Shown piece by piece: positions 45,302 through 55,500 of a DNA stretch of 64,000 bases; the stretch's first letter is position 1; each line of letters begins with the position of its first letter. Source of the DNA: Rhynchopus euleeides (lineage: Eukaryota > Euglenozoa > Diplonemea > Diplonemida > Diplonemidae); NCBI GenBank assembly GCA_963210315.1, contig OY723249.1:62001-126000 (forward strand). The letters run 5' to 3'. The position numbers and the translations under genes are program-made. The notes under the pieces were generated by a model that did not search any database, was not told the DNA's origin, and worked only from the letters and a program-made list of their open reading frames with translations.

Positions 45302-46534
45302 CTACTCGTAGACGCGCCCCAGGCACCACCACTGGTTTTGCCGGCGCTGCAGCTCGAGTGCTGATGTGTAGGTGTAGTCATGCGAGTTGACCATCTCACG
45401 CACCTGGGGGCACACGAAGGATGGGAACAGGCGCCGCATCCAGGCGTGCAGTTTGATGCGTGCCTGCACCGACCACTGCGTCACGAGCTGTGTGAAGTAG
45501 CGCTCCTGCTCGTCGACCAGCTGGTGGCAGGCGTCCATCTCAGGCTTCCTCGCAGAGGCGAACTCCCCCAGCGACTGGGGGATACTGTCGGCACGCAGCG
45601 TGTCTGCGAGCACGACAGCATCCTCGAGGCTGCAGTTCATCCCCTGCCCCAGGAAGGGGGCCATCGAATGCGCCGCGTCGCCGATCAGCACACAGCTGCC
45701 CTGCGCGTTGGTCAGGCGCTCGCACGACACGCGCCTGAAGGACCCCTTGGATGCGGCGTGCAGCTTGGCGCCCAGGTCGGGTGCGATCTCCACAAGACCA
45801 GCAAGGTGTGCCTGGCAGTAGGCGTGGCACGCCTCTGCGTCCTCTGTGAACCTGTGCAGCGTGTCCAGCTTCGCCACTACGGTGCAGTTGAGCGTGCCTT
45901 GCGCAGAGGGCAGCCCGTGGATGATGCCCTCCGGGTGGGGCCACACGTTGACCCTGCTCTTGTCCATCTGTGTGGCCACCTCGACCCAGCAGTACCCCAC
46001 CTCCAGCTGCTTCACGTCGAAGGGGATGCCCGCCTCGCTGCGCACCTTTGAGTTGACACCATCCGCACCGACGATCAGGTCAAACGCCTCGCATGTTCCG
46101 TCGCTGAGAGTGGCGCTTCGCGAGCCGAAGTCGACAGCCGTGATGTGCTTGTTGAATGTGAAGCGCGCGCCCGCCTGCTCCGCACGCCCCACCACGTCGG
46201 ACATCAGAGCCATCCTGTCGATGGCCCGCCACTGCGAGTCGCACCCCCAGTCCAGCTCCGTGGGTGCACTGCCTGCCGTGTGGTGGATCCTGCGCCCCGT
46301 CACCACACTGGAGTACTGCGCCAGGTCCTCCCGTGTCACGCCGCAGCGCTGCAGGGCAGCCTCCCCACGGACTGTCAGCAGCAGCCCGACGTAGCGGTCG
46401 CTCTGCGTGTTGTCGCGCACATCGGCACGGGGGTCGTTCCGCTTGTCGTACACAGTGACAGTGTAGCCCTTCTCGGAGAGGAGGAACGCAAGCAGGCCGC
46501 CTGCAGGGCCTGCACCGGCAATCAGGACGTGCAT
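45302..46534 (-). CDS. FAD-dependent monooxygenase, kynurenine-3-monooxygenase-like
   Basis: This encodes 410 residues of a group A flavin hydroxylase. The Rossmann FAD-binding motif is IAGAGPAGGLLAF at residues 5-17. The DG motif is VGADGVNS at 155-162. The GD motif is IGDAAHSMAPFLGQGMN at 284-300, with SLEDAVVLAD just after it, a pattern typical of kynurenine 3-monooxygenase, which hydroxylates L-kynurenine using NADPH and oxygen in tryptophan catabolism. It is somewhat shorter than animal enzymes and lacks an obvious C-terminal membrane helix, so it may be soluble or act on another aromatic substrate. The ATG at 46534 places the nucleotide-binding strand at residue 2. A CTCTCAG acceptor-like site lies 24 bp upstream. 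No introns. Confidence 0.85.
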   Translation of the reverse strand: MHVLIAGAGPAGGLLAFLLSEKGYTVTVYDKRNDPRADVRDNTQSDRYVGLLLTVRGEAALQRCGVTREDLAQYSSVVTGRRIHHTAGSAPTELDWGCDSQWRAIDRMALMSDVVGRAEQAGARFTFNKHITAVDFGSRSATLSDGTCEAFDLIVGADGVNSKVRSEAGIPFDVKQLEVGYCWVEVATQMDKSRVNVWPHPEGIIHGLPSAQGTLNCTVVAKLDTLHRFTEDAEACHAYCQAHLAGLVEIAPDLGAKLHAASKGSFRRVSCERLTNAQGSCVLIGDAAHSMAPFLGQGMNCSLEDAVVLADTLRADSIPQSLGEFASARKPEMDACHQLVDEQERYFTQLVTQWSVQARIKLHAWMRRLFPSFVCPQVREMVNSHDYTYTSALELQRRQNQWWCLGRVYE

Positions 46535-47006
46535 AGTGGCGGAGGGTATGTGTTGAACCTGAGAGGGTCGGCAGTGTGGCGGTGGGTGCGTGAGGTGGGT
46601 TTGTGTGGACTGGCACAGGGGTGGCTCGTGGCTGCATGTGGAAGACACGCGGTCTTGTGCAGTCGTTTGCTCTTGCTAGGGCATAACTTGGTAGGGGTTT
46701 CGTGGGTGGGGTTGCGCAGCACAGGGTGGGCTGGCAGGGGGGGGGCAGCTGCTTCGCTTTTTTGAATGGAGGAAAGACGGAATGGACTTGGCAAACTGAG
46801 AGGACAACGGCAGGCACGGCACGAAGATCAAGATAATATCACCGCACGCACATTGCAAAGGTGGCCACAACCACTGAACACGGGGCACACTTCACGCAAG
46901 ATTTGGAACGAATAAAAATGTGTCTCCATAGGGCAAACCCAGAGCACGGCCGCTACATCGAGGTGGCAGGCCAGGGAGACGAGCCACTCAGCCGAGCCGC
47001 ACCGCA
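46535..47006. other. Intergenic spacer, no gene seen
   Basis: These 472 bp lie between the monooxygenase start and the 3' end of the F-box-like gene. The spacer contains a G run near 46,738-46,745 and no supported gene or RNA. Confidence 0.5.
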
Positions 47007-47867
47007 TCATGACGCACACGCCTGGCAGGCGGTGGTGGGCTCGTTTGTCTCAGCCTGTGCCGCTGTGCTAGGCAGCGTCAGCTCATCCACAACAGGATAA
47101 TTCGGCATCAGCTGCTCGTGCCCTGTCTCGGCACGCTGCCCAGCGGCAGGCATTGGGACGTTGAGAAACTCCTTCAAACGGCGCAAGCGGTATCGCAGCA
47201 TCCGCCGGCGGTACACCAGCTGCGTGCGTGCGAGCACTACCGCGCGTACTTCCTTGACAGAGCTGCGGTCTGCGGCTCCTTGCTGCTGTGAGGGGGCTTG
47301 GCGCATGCGGCGGAGGTCAAGGACAAGAGGTGCGACGTCGTTCCGCATCTGCTTCACCTTCGCCACAACACGCTGCAGCAGCTCCGCCTGCTGGTCGTCG
47401 CAGGTTGTGCGGTGGAGCTGGTCTTCGAAGTCTGAGATGGTCTCGTCCGCCTCTGTTGTGTATCGTGGCACCGCAAAGCACTCCTGACCTGCGAGGTACC
47501 ACTGGCGTGACAGCGTGCGTGTGGCGTACACTGCAGGCATGTCGAGGAAGGCATGCACCATGCGGCACACGTCAGGGGGCAGGAGTGCTGGGAAGAGGCT
47601 GGGGTAGTCCTCGCCGCAGCGCAGCCCCAGAGGGAAGGGGTGGGACAGCGTCTCGCACAGCGACTTCAGCCTGCTGACATCGCCCACCAGGCCTGCAATG
47701 CAGCGCTCGCCCTCCACGAGTGCAGCACGGACCGCATCCTGGCCGGCTCGCGCAGCGTTGACCGCCTCGAGGTTCACCATCTCCTCACGCACGATGCCCT
47801 CAAGCTGCACTGCATGCGAAAGGTCGCGGATCTTCTGTTTCACCTCATGGTGGAGTGTCGTGGACAT
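47007..47867 (-). CDS. Hypothetical coiled-coil / F-box-like protein
   Basis: This encodes 286 residues. Helical stretches rich in Glu, Ala and Val cover residues 1-75. Residues about 91-127 (LFPALLPPDVCRMVHAFL, then ATRTLSRQWYLAGQE) follow the F-box pattern of LP-x2-[VI], a hydrophobic helix, then SR-x-W. F-boxes recruit SCF ubiquitin ligase through Skp1, but the match is partial. A basic helical segment (RRRMLRYRLRRLKEFL) lies near 240-256. The ATG at 47867 was chosen because upstream sequence in frame is low complexity and an acceptor-like CTTACTGCAG lies 38 bp upstream. Alternatives are a plain coiled-coil protein. I recognise no orthologue. Confidence 0.6.
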   Translation of the reverse strand: MSTTLHHEVKQKIRDLSHAVQLEGIVREEMVNLEAVNAARAGQDAVRAALVEGERCIAGLVGDVSRLKSLCETLSHPFPLGLRCGEDYPSLFPALLPPDVCRMVHAFLDMPAVYATRTLSRQWYLAGQECFAVPRYTTEADETISDFEDQLHRTTCDDQQAELLQRVVAKVKQMRNDVAPLVLDLRRMRQAPSQQQGAADRSSVKEVRAVVLARTQLVYRRRMLRYRLRRLKEFLNVPMPAAGQRAETGHEQLMPNYPVVDELTLPSTAAQAETNEPTTACQACAS

Positions 47868-48671
47868 CGGGGGCTGGAGGTGGGTGCGTGGTGCGTGGGT
47901 GGCAGCTGCAGTAAGCAAGCACAAGGCGGTGGCGCTCTCGCAACGAAGGCACAGGCAGGGTGAGGTGGGGCGGCCTGCTGGTCCAGCGATATGACAGCGT
48001 TCATCCATTGCCCCCAAAAACTGACTTTTTAGCCGTACTCTTCCAGCACTTCCGATACAAACCCATTGCGCTCCAGGCTAAAAAGTCGGGTTTTTTGTGG
48101 GGGTAAGTAAGTAAGGGTTCTGAACGACACTTGAGAAGTAGCACAGGGCACACATTCCTGGACAGCCTCATAACGGTGCATCCCCTCGATGCGCCATCTG
48201 CTGTGTCTGTGTCTCTACAAAATTCTAACACAATTGTCCCGTCTACACGGCTCGGACACGCCTTGTTGCCCACACACGGGAATAGCTCTGCAGTGCAGAA
48301 CACCGAGCCCCTGCCCGTGATGCGATCCCACTGTCACATACACCCCATCCCTGAAGGCACCACACACACCAGTCTAGACAGCACACTACACACAGCACAC
48401 ATGTAAGATTCTAACCACAGTTCCAGGCCACCCCATAGTGACCTGACCACCGTGAAGCAACCACACCAACCTTTGATACCTCTGGGCCACTGGGGTGCCC
48501 ACCACCCCACAGACAGACATACAGGTGTTGTCGGGCCACCCCTGCGTCTGTTTTTCTTGGGAGCAAACAGACCAGGCCCAACGAGCGATGCACCCAGCTC
48601 TCGCAACAAACCCCACTCGATCGTGGCCACAGAACCGCGCCACCTCACCTGGACCCCACCCCACCCCACCC
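47868..48671. other. Intergenic region with a small inverted repeat
   Basis: These 804 bp lie between the start of the F-box-like gene and the 3' end of the ADP-ribosyltransferase-like gene. I see no gene. The one structured element is the inverted repeat at 48,011-48,103. Confidence 0.55.
48011..48103. repeat. Inverted repeat with ~25-bp arms
   Basis: The left arm 48,011-48,034 (CCCCCAAAAA... TTTTTAGCC) pairs with the right arm 48,076-48,103 (GGCTAAAAAGTC... GTGGGGG), leaving a loop of about 41 nt. The arms differ by a few bases and short A/T-run length. It could be a tiny fold-back (MITE-like) element or an RNA hairpin. A GTAAGTAAGTAAGG run follows it. Confidence 0.7.
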
Positions 48672-50837
48672 CTACGAGAACAGCAGGGCACGCATGCGCG
48701 GCGCATTGCACGGGTTGCCATAAGGGAAGAGCAGCGGGACCGCCCTCTCGACTACCTCCGGCTCGCTGGGTGCGGGTGTGGGCACCTTCTTCTGCCTCTC
48801 CTCACAGGAGGCCAGGATGGCCTGCTGCGCCTGGTCCAGATTCGCCTTCAGCGACGCCACAGTCCCCTTCACGCTGCGCCCCGCCTCCGCCATGCTGCGG
48901 AACCCGCCCTGCGGCACAGGCACGCCCGCCGCCGCGACGTGCCTCCCCAGCTCCTTGCAGCACTCCGCCTCGCCCTTCACGGGGGGCGCCCGCACTGCGG
49001 GCGACTCCGCGACAACACCCCTGAGCGCCTCCACGAAGCTCTCCACGCTGTGGCACTTGCTCAGCAGCTCGCTGTCGCTGCCTTGCAGCGGTGCCTGAAG
49101 CGCCTCCGCAAGCATCTTCAGGGCAGAAAGCTTCTCCTCGTTGCCATGCGTCTGCAGCCGCTTCGACGCCTTCACTGCGTCGGTCCGCACGTCGCGGTGG
49201 AACTCCGGCGCATCCACCGGCCCCAGCGCCGTGCAGTTGACAAACAGCCCCATCGGCTGGCCCTTCTCATTCTTGAAGGGGTTGCGGGTGTCGGGCTCGA
49301 CAGAGTCGATGCGCAGCATGTTGAACGGCCCCAGCAGCAGCTCTGCCTCCTCGGGGTACTGCGACAGCGCCTGCAGCTCCTGCCCCGCACGCACGGCGGA
49401 GATGCGGAACAGGATGGTGCCGGGCTTCTCCCTGTTGGGGCGCGACGTCGAGTTGGCAGCAAGCCCCATCATATAGGAGTAGGACGCGTCGCGGTCGAAG
49501 GAGGTGCTCGAGAGTGCAGGCCACCCCATCACGCTGCCCTGCAGGTGGCGGTGGTTTTCGACAACAAACCCGGGGAGGCACCCGCCGCCCAGGCCGCGCC
49601 ACACCGTGGCGACCTCCTGGCAGGGCTGGGAGCAGACGGCGCCCACGGTGCACAGCCATTTGATCCACTTCTTGAGAACCGCTTCCGACCACCCGCTCTG
49701 CGTGCCGCCAGGGCCCTGGTCTCGGAGTGCGCTGCAGACAGGGCCAAAGATGGAGCCGTTACGTTTGTCTTCGTTCTCCCAGTTCCAGTCGGAGTGGCGC
49801 TGCTCGTAGTCGGAGTGCTGTGCCTTGTCGTCGGGGATGTCGCCCCACATCACATCCCTGTCGATGTCGATGGGCTTCTGGGTGTACTGTCTGAGGGACA
49901 GCAGCTCGGCCAGCACGCCCCCATAGAGGGCCACCACCTCGTCCTTCTCGACCAGCGCATTGGAGATGGCAGACAGCACGCTGAGCGTGTCGACGGTGTC
50001 AGGGAACCGGAGGTTGTCGATGAGCTCCGTCACGACGTCACCCGGCTTTTCGCGGTACCACTGCTGGATCTTCTCCGCGAAGGCGACCATCTCCTCACGG
50101 GACTGCACTGCGGAGTAGGATGCTGTCTGCTCGTCAGCCTTTGACACGTTCCACCCCGCTTCGGCGGTGTCGACGGTGCGGCGCGCATCCGCTGCTGACA
50201 CCTCGTGTTTGTGGGACTTGAGGATCTCTTCGTGCTTGCGGTGCATCTGCTGCGACATCGAAAGCACCGTGGCGTGCAGCCGCAGCATGCCGTCGAGCCC
50301 ATCTCGCATCGCCGCCTCCAGACGCTGCCTGCACGACGCCTCGTCGACATCCAGGCGCCGTGCCACATCCAAAGGCAGCTCCGTCACAGGCTTCGGTTTC
50401 GGCTTCTTCGGCGCCTTCTTTGGCTTCGGCGGGGGCGGCGTTGGAGGGTCAGGTGTTCGCGGTGCCACCTTGTGGCGATTGCGGAAGCACTTCGTGCAGT
50501 ATGTGTTGCTGCACTCTATGGGCGTCTGGCTGCAGGTGTATGTTGCTGTGGTGTAGCCGTGCCCGCAGAAGTCGCACGTCCACTTGGGGAAGGGCGACGT
50601 GAGGTAGTACTCCATGGGCGCTTCGCACTTCCGGCAGTTCGACGGGAAGTGCAGCGCCAGCAGGCTGCCGTGCGCCTGCAGGATCTCCTCCTCCACCACG
50701 TCGCGTGCATCCTGCTCCTCGCCGGCAAGCGTGAGGCGCTCCTTCGCAAACACCAGCTCCGCATCCTGCTTGCGCAGCAGCCGGATGGCAGAGCCGCGCT
50801 TCTTGGGCCCTGTGCGGGGCGTGCCGACCAGCGACAT
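48672..50837 (-). CDS. ADP-ribosyltransferase-like protein with N-terminal Cys-rich module
   Basis: This encodes 721 residues. An N-terminal zinc-binding-looking module has Cys at 68, 71, 88, 91, 102, 109, 114 and 117 (CRKC, CDFC, CTKC pairs). A Pro/Lys-rich hinge (about 128-150) follows, then helices. The second half carries the R-S-E signature of arginine-type mono-ADP-ribosyltransferases, which transfer ADP-ribose from NAD+ to protein: VWRGL with Arg414, ALSSTSF at 441-447, and YPEEAELLLGPF at 494-505 with Glu497-x-Glu499. A C-terminal helical tail follows. No signal peptide is visible, so it probably acts inside the cell. The ATG at 50837 (MSLVGTPRTG) is favoured because an ACAG acceptor-like site lies 22 bp upstream; an in-frame ATG 21 codons earlier is possible. 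It could have lost catalysis. Confidence 0.78.
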   Translation of the reverse strand: MSLVGTPRTGPKKRGSAIRLLRKQDAELVFAKERLTLAGEEQDARDVVEEEILQAHGSLLALHFPSNCRKCEAPMEYYLTSPFPKWTCDFCGHGYTTATYTCSQTPIECSNTYCTKCFRNRHKVAPRTPDPPTPPPPKPKKAPKKPKPKPVTELPLDVARRLDVDEASCRQRLEAAMRDGLDGMLRLHATVLSMSQQMHRKHEEILKSHKHEVSAADARRTVDTAEAGWNVSKADEQTASYSAVQSREEMVAFAEKIQQWYREKPGDVVTELIDNLRFPDTVDTLSVLSAISNALVEKDEVVALYGGVLAELLSLRQYTQKPIDIDRDVMWGDIPDDKAQHSDYEQRHSDWNWENEDKRNGSIFGPVCSALRDQGPGGTQSGWSEAVLKKWIKWLCTVGAVCSQPCQEVATVWRGLGGGCLPGFVVENHRHLQGSVMGWPALSSTSFDRDASYSYMMGLAANSTSRPNREKPGTILFRISAVRAGQELQALSQYPEEAELLLGPFNMLRIDSVEPDTRNPFKNEKGQPMGLFVNCTALGPVDAPEFHRDVRTDAVKASKRLQTHGNEEKLSALKMLAEALQAPLQGSDSELLSKCHSVESFVEALRGVVAESPAVRAPPVKGEAECCKELGRHVAAAGVPVPQGGFRSMAEAGRSVKGTVASLKANLDQAQQAILASCEERQKKVPTPAPSEPEVVERAVPLLFPYGNPCNAPRMRALLFS

Positions 50838-51216
50838 GGTGCGGCAGCACACCGCCGTCCTGTGGCAGGTGGGTGGGTGTGGTGGGGCCAAACAAGGCAC
50901 CGCAGCGTATGGTCAGTTTCAGAGGCAAGTGGGCTTGTGGTGCTAAGGGGTGGCGAGAGGGGACGGGTGGGTGTGCACGGTGTAACGCACGCACCTGCTG
51001 CTGCTGTTGCTTTGTCTGTCGTTTTAATTTGCAGATCAGGCCAACATCATGTCAACACACGAGAATACTTGCCACAAGGTCGATCAGGGATGCAGGGGGA
51101 AAGATCCCCACGTCACGGGTCCCAGTTTACGGAGTGCGTCAGCCACATCGTGGTGCCGACGTGCGGGCCTATGCCTTTATGCACGGATGGAGCTTGCTGA
51201 GGGGTACAGGGTCACG
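50838..51216. other. Intergenic spacer, no gene seen
   Basis: These 379 bp lie between the ADP-ribosyltransferase-like start and the nucleoside hydrolase 3' end. I found no RNA gene or repeat. Confidence 0.5.
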
Positions 51217-52254
51217 TCAGGCCCCAGCGACGTTGTCGATAAACGTGTTGCGCGCGTCAACTGACAGGAAATCAAGCACGACATAGGCGTCGTAGCAGCC
51301 CACAACAGGGCTATGTGTGCCCTGGCAGGGCCGCGTCCACCCCATGGTCGGCGGGGCTGTCACAATCTGTAGCGATAGCTTCGTCGGCTGCTGGTACAGC
51401 TCGGGCCACAGCAGGTAGCCTGCAGCAACGGTGTCCCACAGGCGGTAGTAAGGGTGCTCCGGACCTGCGTCCAACTGGTATGCGTCGTACACAAGCTGGT
51501 GCAGCTGGCGCTGCGGGGACCCAGGGGCAGATGCGTTGATCGCCTTCTGCAGCACAGCAAAGAACTCGTCGCTGATAGGCGTGTTGTCAGAGATGTCCAG
51601 CGGGAAGAGGTACAGCGGCACGCCTGCCTCGTGGCACTGCTGCAGCAGCGCCTCCCCTGCCTCCGGGTCTGTGAACACATTCCACTCCGCCTTGGTGTTG
51701 TTCCAGCGGAACTCGTTGGGGTCCAGGTTGCCGTCCACATACACGGCACCTGCCATCCAGTAGACTGCCCGGATGCTGCGCGCAAGCTCTGGGCGCCTTG
51801 CCAGAATGTTGGTCAGTGGTGTGGGGGCGGTCGTGATGACCAGGCTGACATTTGTGTTCTTCGCAAGGTACGCCTCAAGCCACGCATCGCCATCCAGGAA
51901 GGGCCACTGCAGGGAGGTGCCCGGCTCGAGCTGCTCTGTGAGGTTCAGGAACTTGAGGGAGTCGGAGCGGTACTCATATGGGAAGGCGTTGAACATGCGC
52001 GCCCTGCTGAGGGACAGCGCAATGTCGTCGTTGCTGCGCCTCACCTTCGCGATGATCCTGTGCAGCTGGTCTGCAGCCTCAACGCTGGAGGGCAGGCTGG
52101 AGTCAGCGTTGACTATAACCTCACCCTCGAAGTCGCTGAAGTGCGACAGTAGCACCGTGCACATGTAATCATCGACCCCTGCATCCTGAATCAGCACCAC
52201 GCTGCAGTGCGCCACCGCGCCCAGCGCCAGCACAGCACACACCCTCCCCAGCAT
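51217..52254 (-). CDS. Secreted or surface nucleoside hydrolase (IUNH family)
   Basis: This encodes 345 residues. A hydrophobic signal-peptide-like start (MLGRVCAVLALGAVAHCS) precedes the family's calcium-binding Asp cluster, here QDAGVDDY with Asp24, Asp28 and Asp29 (the first motif Asp is replaced by Gln23). Further family motifs: TTAPTPLTNIL at 141-151, VYWMAGAVYVDGN at 164-176, AEWNVFTDPEAG at 189-200 (compare AEFN-x-DPEA), and PLDISDNTPIS at 218-228. These enzymes cleave the N-ribosidic bond of purine or pyrimidine nucleosides for base salvage. Several N-x-S/T sites fit a secreted or lysosomal location. The start is supported by the signal peptide and a CGCAG acceptor-like site about 15 bp upstream. 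Whether the Asp cluster change affects activity is unknown. Confidence 0.87.
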   Translation of the reverse strand: MLGRVCAVLALGAVAHCSVVLIQDAGVDDYMCTVLLSHFSDFEGEVIVNADSSLPSSVEAADQLHRIIAKVRRSNDDIALSLSRARMFNAFPYEYRSDSLKFLNLTEQLEPGTSLQWPFLDGDAWLEAYLAKNTNVSLVITTAPTPLTNILARRPELARSIRAVYWMAGAVYVDGNLDPNEFRWNNTKAEWNVFTDPEAGEALLQQCHEAGVPLYLFPLDISDNTPISDEFFAVLQKAINASAPGSPQRQLHQLVYDAYQLDAGPEHPYYRLWDTVAAGYLLWPELYQQPTKLSLQIVTAPPTMGWTRPCQGTHSPVVGCYDAYVVLDFLSVDARNTFIDNVAGA

Positions 52255-52541
52255 TGTGCTGTGTCAGACCTGCGTTGCAGTTGCAGTGGAAGAGACAGCA
52301 GTGCAGGCAGAGGGAGCAGAGGGACGCTGCAACCATCAGGGGGTTGGGTTGACCAGGGCTTGAGTGATAGACTATAGAGATGCAGCATGCACATGCGTGT
52401 GTGCTGGCTGACACGCAGCACGGATGGGGCTATGATCCGCACAGAACACAGGCCGCACTGCGGCACAAATACTTGAACTCGAAGTGCCGAGGCCATTATC
52501 AGGCCCTTGCAGGATCAGATGCTGAGATGCGTGCACGGCCT
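52255..52541. other. Short intergenic spacer, no gene seen
   Basis: These 287 bp separate the nucleoside hydrolase start from the AlkB-like gene's stop codon. No repeat or RNA is evident. Confidence 0.5.
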
Positions 52542-55500
52542 TCAGACCTCGTCGACGGTCGCAGCATCTGCTTCCGCACCGCCCTCCACAGCCTCTGCCT
52601 GTGTGCGAGCTGGGCTAGTGCTGCTCACCTTTGCAGCTGCTGCAGTTGTCACAGTCGCTGCAGCAGCAGCAGCTGCTGCGTTGGCTTCGGCGATGACACC
52701 TGCCGCCTCGACCTGCTCACCCTCACCCCTGCCCCGCTCCCGGCGTGGTTGCTGTTGCTGCTGCTGGGGCTTCTGCTTCTGTTTCTGCTTCTGCTTCCTG
52801 CCGTGCGACAACCTGAACAACGCCCGCACCGCAGCACCCGGGGACCACTCCCTGTCGCGCCCACCGGCACACACAGTGAAGCACGCCGTGCCCCGCTTGC
52901 CCACATCGCACAGGCCTTCCCGCATCAGCAGCTCCCCCGCAGGGTGCCGCTCCAGCAGGGCCAGGAGCACGAAGCGCGCGACACCCTCGGCACTCCCCTG
53001 AGGCAGGCCCTGCACGTAGGCCGCAAGCTGCTCCGCCGTGAAGACACACCCCGCAAGGCACACCTCCTCCACAGTGTCGTCGGGCTGCTGAGTAACCTCT
53101 GGGGGCGCAGCCATGTGGTCCTCGTACGCGCTGTACACACGCTGTGCCGTGTCGCGCGCGTTCCACACAAGGCACCGCCCGCTCTGTAGGGTAGAGGGGG
53201 TTGTCACGCCACAAACACACCTCCCCAGGCAGAAGCAAAATGATGCAAAATACACACTGCCACACACGGACGTGAGGGGGGGGTGGTTCTGCCGATAAAT
53301 CGCGCTAGTCAGGCACCGCCTTAAAACTGATTTCACCCACGCTCCAGAGAGGCTCACGCCATCCCCTTCGCGGCGTGGGTCACGCACTCCTACGCATGCC
53401 ACGGCTTTTCAATACCGGAGCACGGCCGACTATGGGTGGGTCGCTTGAGCACCATCCATTTTCGGGACAGGTTCATTCGGCAGGTGAGTTGTTACACACT
53501 CATTATCGGATGCCGACTTCCATGGCCACCGTCCTGCTGTCTAGATGAACCTACACCCTTTGTGGGATCTGATGAGCGACCACTCGGGCACCTTAAGTCA
53601 GCTCTCGGTTCATCCCGCGTCGCCAGTCCTGCTTACCAGAAGTGGCCCACTTGAAACCAGGATTCTACGTCAGGGTACAAGTAAGTTACCCCGAGCCCAC
53701 GCCCATTTAAAGTTTGAGAATAGGTCGAGGAAGCGGTATCCCCAATGCCTCCAATCATTCGCTTTACCTGGCGTAACTCCTTTTTTGGTTCCAGCTATCC
53801 TGAGGGAAACTTCGGAGTGAACCAGCTACTAGATGGTTCGATGGGTCTTTCGCCCCTATACCCAGCTTGGACGAGCGATTTGCACGTCAACACCGCAACG
53901 GCCCTCCACCAGGGTTTCCCCCGGCTTCGGCCTATCCAGGCATAGTTCAACACACAACCACACAACCCCTTTAGTTTGAAGGATGATCCGACACCAAAGA
54001 AGGAGAACCGAGCCACAGCCAGCACACACTCAACATGCAACATACCTTGGTGTGCGTCTCGATGTCGCCACACTGAGGCGTGTGCTGCATGGGCTCATCG
54101 TCCGCACCCAGGGGGCCTGCGAAGGGACACAGCTGCAGCACCTCAGTCAGCAGCTGCTGGTGCGGCTCCTCCGCAGTGCATGCCTCCACGAGCCGTGCTG
54201 CTGTGGGGTACACCACATCGGCAAGGCACAGCCCCGAGCGCCTGCGCGCCGCATCCAGCACCTTGCGGAACGTGAAGGATATCCGCCTGCTGCGGAACGC
54301 AGCAGCCCCGCTGTGCGTGTCGTGCGCCAGCCCCGCCAGCCCGTGCTGCCACACAAACCGGCTGTCCCCCTGCATCACATAGCACGACCGCCGCGGCACC
54401 GGCACATGCACCCTCTCCCGCATACCCCCCTTCGACAGGGTGAAGGTCATGCAGGCATCCGACCCCACCGACACCACATATATGGTGTCGTCAAACAGAT
54501 TCGTGCGGTCTGTGTGCATCCCTATCCCCTGCCCGGGGAGGTACTCGTTGACTATCACCTGGTCGGGCGCACGCCCCACACGGTCCCCCTCCTCGACACC
54601 CTCCTGCATGCGCCGCACGATGAACTGCAGCACATCCGGGAGCGGCTTATCCAACGCATGCAGCGCATGCCCCGTGTCGTAGTCAAAGCGGTATCCATAC
54701 TGCGCCACCCTCCGTTCCATGTTCTCCGCATCCCACTCCCCGGAGCCGGGGGCATACGCATCGAGCAGCGCCTGCTCCTCCTCCTCCGTCAGGAAGTCCG
54801 GCAGGCACGTCAGCCCCTCAGGGTTGTCCTCCGGCCTGTGCGTCCGGCCTGGCCGCGCCGCCCTGCGGGCGGCGCGCAGGTCGCCCTCCCAGGCAGACGC
54901 GTCCCCTGTGACCTTCCAGGCATACCCCAGGAACCCATCCGCCCCGCCGTCGCGCTCGCACAGCGCCTCCAGCCCCTCCGCCTCGCATGCGTCGAAGACG
55001 CACACCACATCGCCGCCCTGCGCCTGCACTGCGCGGGGGCGGAACCCCCTGGCGTAGAGCAGCTCCGCCGCACGGAAGCACCCCAGCGCCTCCGCCGCCG
55101 AGATGCGCACCAGGCACAGCCCGCCCCACCCAGCAGGCTCCGCCTTCTCAGCCTTCGCCGCCTTCGGCGGCGGGGGGCTGGGGGCCTCGTCGGCACCGCC
55201 AGCCGGCTCGACCCCTCCAAGCGTAGTGCCAAGAAGCAGGTCGTCGCGCTTCCGCTTGCGGGCGGGGCTGTCGACGGAGGGGGGGGCTGGCGCCGGAGGT
55301 GCCGTGGTGCTCTTGATGTTCCCCTCTCCCCCCTCCTTGGTGGCGCGGATGTGCTCTGCGACGCGCTTTGCAGACCATGCCGACTGGATCCCTTCGGCGT
55401 TCTGCACGACAAGCTTCCCCCGGCTGCCCAGGTTCAGGTCGAAGGCGTGCCCGGCGACCCTCCCGATGCTCGTCTTCTCATGCGCCTTGGCGTGGTGCCG

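Noticed and set aside
48495..50144. 549-codon plus-strand open frame
   Set aside because: It is antisense to the ADP-ribosyltransferase-like gene, with Arg/His/Leu-rich composition and no domain.
53279..53402. Separate gene starting at 53402 (MACVGV...)
   Set aside because: The first part is rRNA-like and intron sequence. The acceptor at 53184 joins the remainder in phase to the AlkB-like exon instead.
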